From Candidatus Obscuribacterales bacterium (lineage in GTDB: Bacteria > Cyanobacteriota > Vampirovibrionia > Obscuribacterales > Obscuribacteraceae), in the NCBI GenBank assembly GCA_020050685.1, contig JAGVKG010000040.1, positions 1-64,000 of the forward strand: a stretch of DNA of 64,000 nt, in the 5' to 3' direction. A model generated the notes under the pieces. It did not search any database. It was not told the DNA's origin and was given only the letters and a program-made list of their open reading frames with translations. This document shows, piece after piece, positions 61,154-64,000 of this stretch (positions are counted from its first letter, which is position 1; every line of letters begins with the position of its first letter). The translations under genes and the position numbers were made by a program.

Positions 61154-64000
61154 ATGTATAAAGTCGCCAAGAGACTGGCTAGTCTCTCCTTTTTGCTTTG
61201 TTTTCTTTCGACGCAGTTTGCACCTGCGCTCGCGCTCGAAGGAGGTGGCTGGCAAGCGAAAAAAGAGGCATCGAGTGTCCCGAGCCCACAAAGTTTGCCA
61301 CAAGGACAAGCTCAGCCGCTGCCTGGCAATGTGCCGTTAGATTTGTCGTCGACTCAGGCGCTGTTTGCCGCCAATAACACTATGCCGGTAGAAATGCGAG
61401 TTGGTGGTTTTGCTGGAGGAACAGGAATTGTGCGCGGTGGTTCTCGCACAACAATCGACCCGAACGAAATGCTGACTGCTTCGCAATATCTTGCTCTGCA
61501 ACAGTTGATGACATCGGGCAGCCAGAATTTGATCTTGAATGAAAATGGTGCGGCTGTCGGTGGATTTGTCACGCTTACTTCTAGTCACGTGAGCGACTTG
61601 ACCAGCTTGAATCTGCCAACTGGTGTGACCCTGCATTCAATTGATTTCAATGCGGCAACACCCTTGAATGTATCCGGGGCGGCGGCAGTGAACGGTTCAA
61701 TGTACGCGCTGCAATCGACGCAAGGGCAGACTGCAGTAATGAATTTTGGTTCGCTGACAATTGGTGAAGGCGGTGTACTATCTACTGAACTACCGGCTTC
61801 TGCTACTTATTTGTCAAATGTCTATGCATCTGCCGGACTGACTGCCAATGTTGCCGGTGATTTGCATAATTCCGGCACAATTGCTTCTGCCAGTAATTTG
61901 AATTTGAATGTCGGTGGGGCAATTTACAACCAATCGACATCAGGATCGCAAGCCCTGATGACAGGCTCGCAAGTGAATTTATATTCCGGTGCAGGAACTT
62001 TTGTGAACTCCGGAACAATTGCCGCTACCACGGGCAATCTCAATTTGGCTTCGAAGACAGCTACAGACATCGCCATCAATAATGCCGGCGGTGTGTTAGA
62101 AGCCATGCAGGGAAGTATTAACGTACGCGATGCAAGTTTTAGCGATAAAAATAATTTGGCAATTGTTGGTGGAGCCTTGCTTGCTCAAGAAATTAATTTG
62201 TATTCCGGAGCGGGTGATATTGATGTCTACACAGATGCAATTGCCGGTCCCGTGAATACTTATGCTTGCAATGCACACGTGGGTGTAAGCCGTGGTGATC
62301 TGACGATTGGTACTATGGAACTGGCAGGTGATCCTGTTTTCTACAATATTGATGGTAGTATCATTATTAATTCGTCCCTGGCAGTTGTTGGCGATTTGCT
62401 AATTGCTTCTGGTAGGGACATTACTTCTGGTTCGGGAATTGGCACAATTAGTACTGATGGTGCTAATGCCGGAAAGATCTTTATTGTTGCAGGGGCAAGA
62501 ATTGTATCGGATGGCCCACAAAGTGGATTGCAAGAACCGCCAGCAACCGATACCATGACTGTATCTATCATTGGTCCTTCTGATACTGGTGGCAAAATCG
62601 ATTTTGTTACAAATGGTGCGATACCATCGATTACAGCCAACAGTACGGCCGTAGATGGAGACGGCGGCGATGTACAAATTTTTGCATTTGCCGGCTCGGA
62701 TGCAGGTTCCGGTACGATTAATTTGCCGGCATCATCAACGGTTAGTGCCAATGGCGCGGGACTTGGAGCAAACGCCCGGGTACTCATAGCTTCAAATGCT
62801 GTGGTTGCTAACGGCAATTCGATCACTGCAGGCACTTTAACTTCTACTGGTGGCACAGGTGGTGCCGGAGAAGTTCAAGTAGCTACGGCAACGCTTACTG
62901 TTGAACCGACAACGCCGCTGATCTTCCAAAATGGTTTGTATCTTTCCGGTGGTATCGGAGTTGATACTTCGGCTGGAAAAGTTATTGGAGCAGGAATTTC
63001 CGTTGGTGCAATCACGGCACCGGGCGGCGACATTAACTTAACTGCCGGAGCGAACCTGGCCCTGAATGGTGCGATATCAGCCAGCTCGGCAATTGGTGGC
63101 GGAGGGAATGTCAAAACCGTCTCACAAACGATGAGTTTGCCTTCCGGAAATATTGCCATATCTGCCAATGCAACCGGTGGTGCCGGCGCGGGCGGTACAG
63201 TTGAAATTACAACCCTCAGTCCAACCAGTGACTTGACGATTGGTGCTCTTGCTAATCAATTTAGTGTTTCTGCTACCAGTGCTGCCGGTAATGGTGGCAA
63301 GGTGACGATTACAGCAGGACGGAACCTGACTATTGCTTCTGCCAGTTTAACTGCCGGACCATTAGCATCAGGCAATGGTGCAGAGTATCATTTGACAGCG
63401 CGCACAGGAAATATGTCAATTACCGGGGCATTAAGCGCAGATGGCGCTGGTGCTGCCGGAGACGGCGGCAAGATTTCGTTAACGACGCAAGGATTAGTTG
63501 TGTCCGGTGCCCTGAGTGCAGACGGCTCAGGTACAGGTAACGGTGGCGAGATTGTCATTGCTTCGGGTGGAACCAGTCCGCTAGACATTGGTACGTTGGG
63601 TATTGCCGGCACGATCACTGCAGATGGTGGTGGCGTGAGCGGTAATGGTGGTACTATAAAAATTACAACAGGTGGTGCCCTTACCTTTGGTGCTGGCAGT
63701 ATGTCGGCCTCTGCTACTTCCGGGCAAGGCGGGAACATTGAACTAAATGCTGGTGGCGTATTGACCTTGAGCGGTGCTGCCGGTTTGAATGTCGATGCAG
63801 CCGGTGGTGATTTTGATGGTGGCACAATCTTCTTAACTGGCACCGGTATAACGGTTACTGGTGGAAGCGGCAATTTTGCAGCCAGTGCCAATGGTAGTGG
63901 TAATGCTGCTGGTGGCATTGTCACGATTACAAGCACTGCAGCTACGGATATTACAATTGGTTTGCTTGATGCACAGATATCGATTTCGGCAGAAGGCGGT
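61154..64000 (+). CDS. very large exported repetitive adhesin-like protein (5' part only)
   Basis: The frame from ATG 61154 stays open through all 949 codons to the window edge, so the gene is truncated here. The signal peptide is about residues 1-31 (MYKVAKRLASLSFLLCFLST, ending PALALE). Then comes a filamentous-haemagglutinin-like start (NNTMPVEMRVGGFAGGTGIV, LTASQYLALQQLMTSGSQNL) and long beta-helix-like repeats rich in Gly, Ala, Ser and Thr (SASGTGNGGxIxIxxxG style, ~30 residues each). AAGGGG lies ten bases upstream. It is probably secreted by a two-partner or similar route; no TpsB partner is visible in the window. Confidence 0.85.
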   Translation, partial: MYKVAKRLASLSFLLCFLSTQFAPALALEGGGWQAKKEASSVPSPQSLPQGQAQPLPGNVPLDLSSTQALFAANNTMPVEMRVGGFAGGTGIVRGGSRTTIDPNEMLTASQYLALQQLMTSGSQNLILNENGAAVGGFVTLTSSHVSDLTSLNLPTGVTLHSIDFNAATPLNVSGAAAVNGSMYALQSTQGQTAVMNFGSLTIGEGGVLSTELPASATYLSNVYASAGLTANVAGDLHNSGTIASASNLNLNVGGAIYNQSTSGSQALMTGSQVNLYSGAGTFVNSGTIAATTGNLNLASKTATDIAINNAGGVLEAMQGSINVRDASFSDKNNLAIVGGALLAQEINLYSGAGDIDVYTDAIAGPVNTYACNAHVGVSRGDLTIGTMELAGDPVFYNIDGSIIINSSLAVVGDLLIASGRDITSGSGIGTISTDGANAGKIFIVAGARIVSDGPQSGLQEPPATDTMTVSIIGPSDTGGKIDFVTNGAIPSITANSTAVDGDGGDVQIFAFAGSDAGSGTINLPASSTVSANGAGLGANARVLIASNAVVANGNSITAGTLTSTGGTGGAGEVQVATATLTVEPTTPLIFQNGLYLSGGIGVDTSAGKVIGAGISVGAITAPGGDINLTAGANLALNGAISASSAIGGGGNVKTVSQTMSLPSGNIAISANATGGAGAGGTVEITTLSPTSDLTIGALANQFSVSATSAAGNGGKVTITAGRNLTIASASLTAGPLASGNGAEYHLTARTGNMSITGALSADGAGAAGDGGKISLTTQGLVVSGALSADGSGTGNGGEIVIASGGTSPLDIGTLGIAGTITADGGGVSGNGGTIKITTGGALTFGAGSMSASATSGQGGNIELNAGGVLTLSGAAGLNVDAAGGDFDGGTIFLTGTGITVTGGSGNFAASANGSGNAAGGIVTITSTAATDITIGLLDAQISISAEGG

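Noticed and set aside
62341-63936. Minus-strand Pro/Ala-rich frames of 97-182 codons
   Set aside because: They are reverse complements of Gly/Ala/Thr repeats in the large adhesin gene, whose plus-strand frame is open throughout.

Overview
The window looks like chromosome of a diderm, probably aerobic bacterium from the non-photosynthetic Cyanobacteriota (Melainabacteria/Vampirovibrionia, Obscuribacter-like). This is an inference. It rests on a two-domain radical SAM protein followed directly by an RNase E/G gene (a pairing I recall from cyanobacteria), a BamA-Skp-LpxD-LpxC outer-membrane cluster, heme genes with an FAD-type protoporphyrinogen oxidase, orphan NarL-type regulators, many secreted TPR and low-complexity proteins, and moderate GC. 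No phage, transposase, CRISPR, rRNA or tRNA was found.

Layout. 0-5 kb: rplJ-rplL behind an attenuator-like hairpin, then a membrane-anchored TPR protein, a secreted basic protein and an SDR. 5-14.5 kb (minus strand): an orphan response regulator, then the envelope cluster bamA-skp-lpxD-lpxC-DUF4139, and an aldehyde dehydrogenase. 14.7-25 kb: tmk followed by a tightly overlapping type I restriction-modification operon (hsdM, hsdS, AlbA_2-type ATPase/regulator, hsdR, YgjP-type metallopeptidase). A diverged copy of the last 44 bp around the tmk stop lies at the far end of this operon, which marks it as an inserted island. 25-37.5 kb: exported or membrane proteins, a Ser/Thr kinase, an amino-acid permease, a small heat-shock protein and a YmdB-type phosphodiesterase.

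37.5-43 kb: a long structured leader, the radical SAM protein and RNase E/G, closed by a modular hairpin repeat also found at 33.4 kb. 43-50.2 kb (minus strand): a second orphan NarL regulator, a serine alpha/beta hydrolase, three extended SDRs, a Mpo1/DUF962-like membrane protein with an apparent ATA start, an enolase-superfamily enzyme, and an alpha/beta hydrolase with cysteine in the nucleophile position. 50.4-56.4 kb: a LolA/DUF1571-like exported protein, an ICMT-type methyltransferase, an SRPBCC protein, a Ppx/GppA phosphatase with HD domain, and a GH15 glucoamylase-like enzyme. 56.5-60.8 kb: a coupled operon of a pteridine-reductase-like SDR, hemE, hemH and hemY. From 61154 to the window edge runs the first 949 codons of a very large repetitive exported adhesin-like protein.

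No single locus is clearly a new system. The best leads are the tmk-3'-end duplication around the restriction island, the covarying modular repeat at ends of convergent genes, the ATA-start DUF962 gene, and the Cys-nucleophile hydrolase coupled to a muconate-cycloisomerase-like enzyme.
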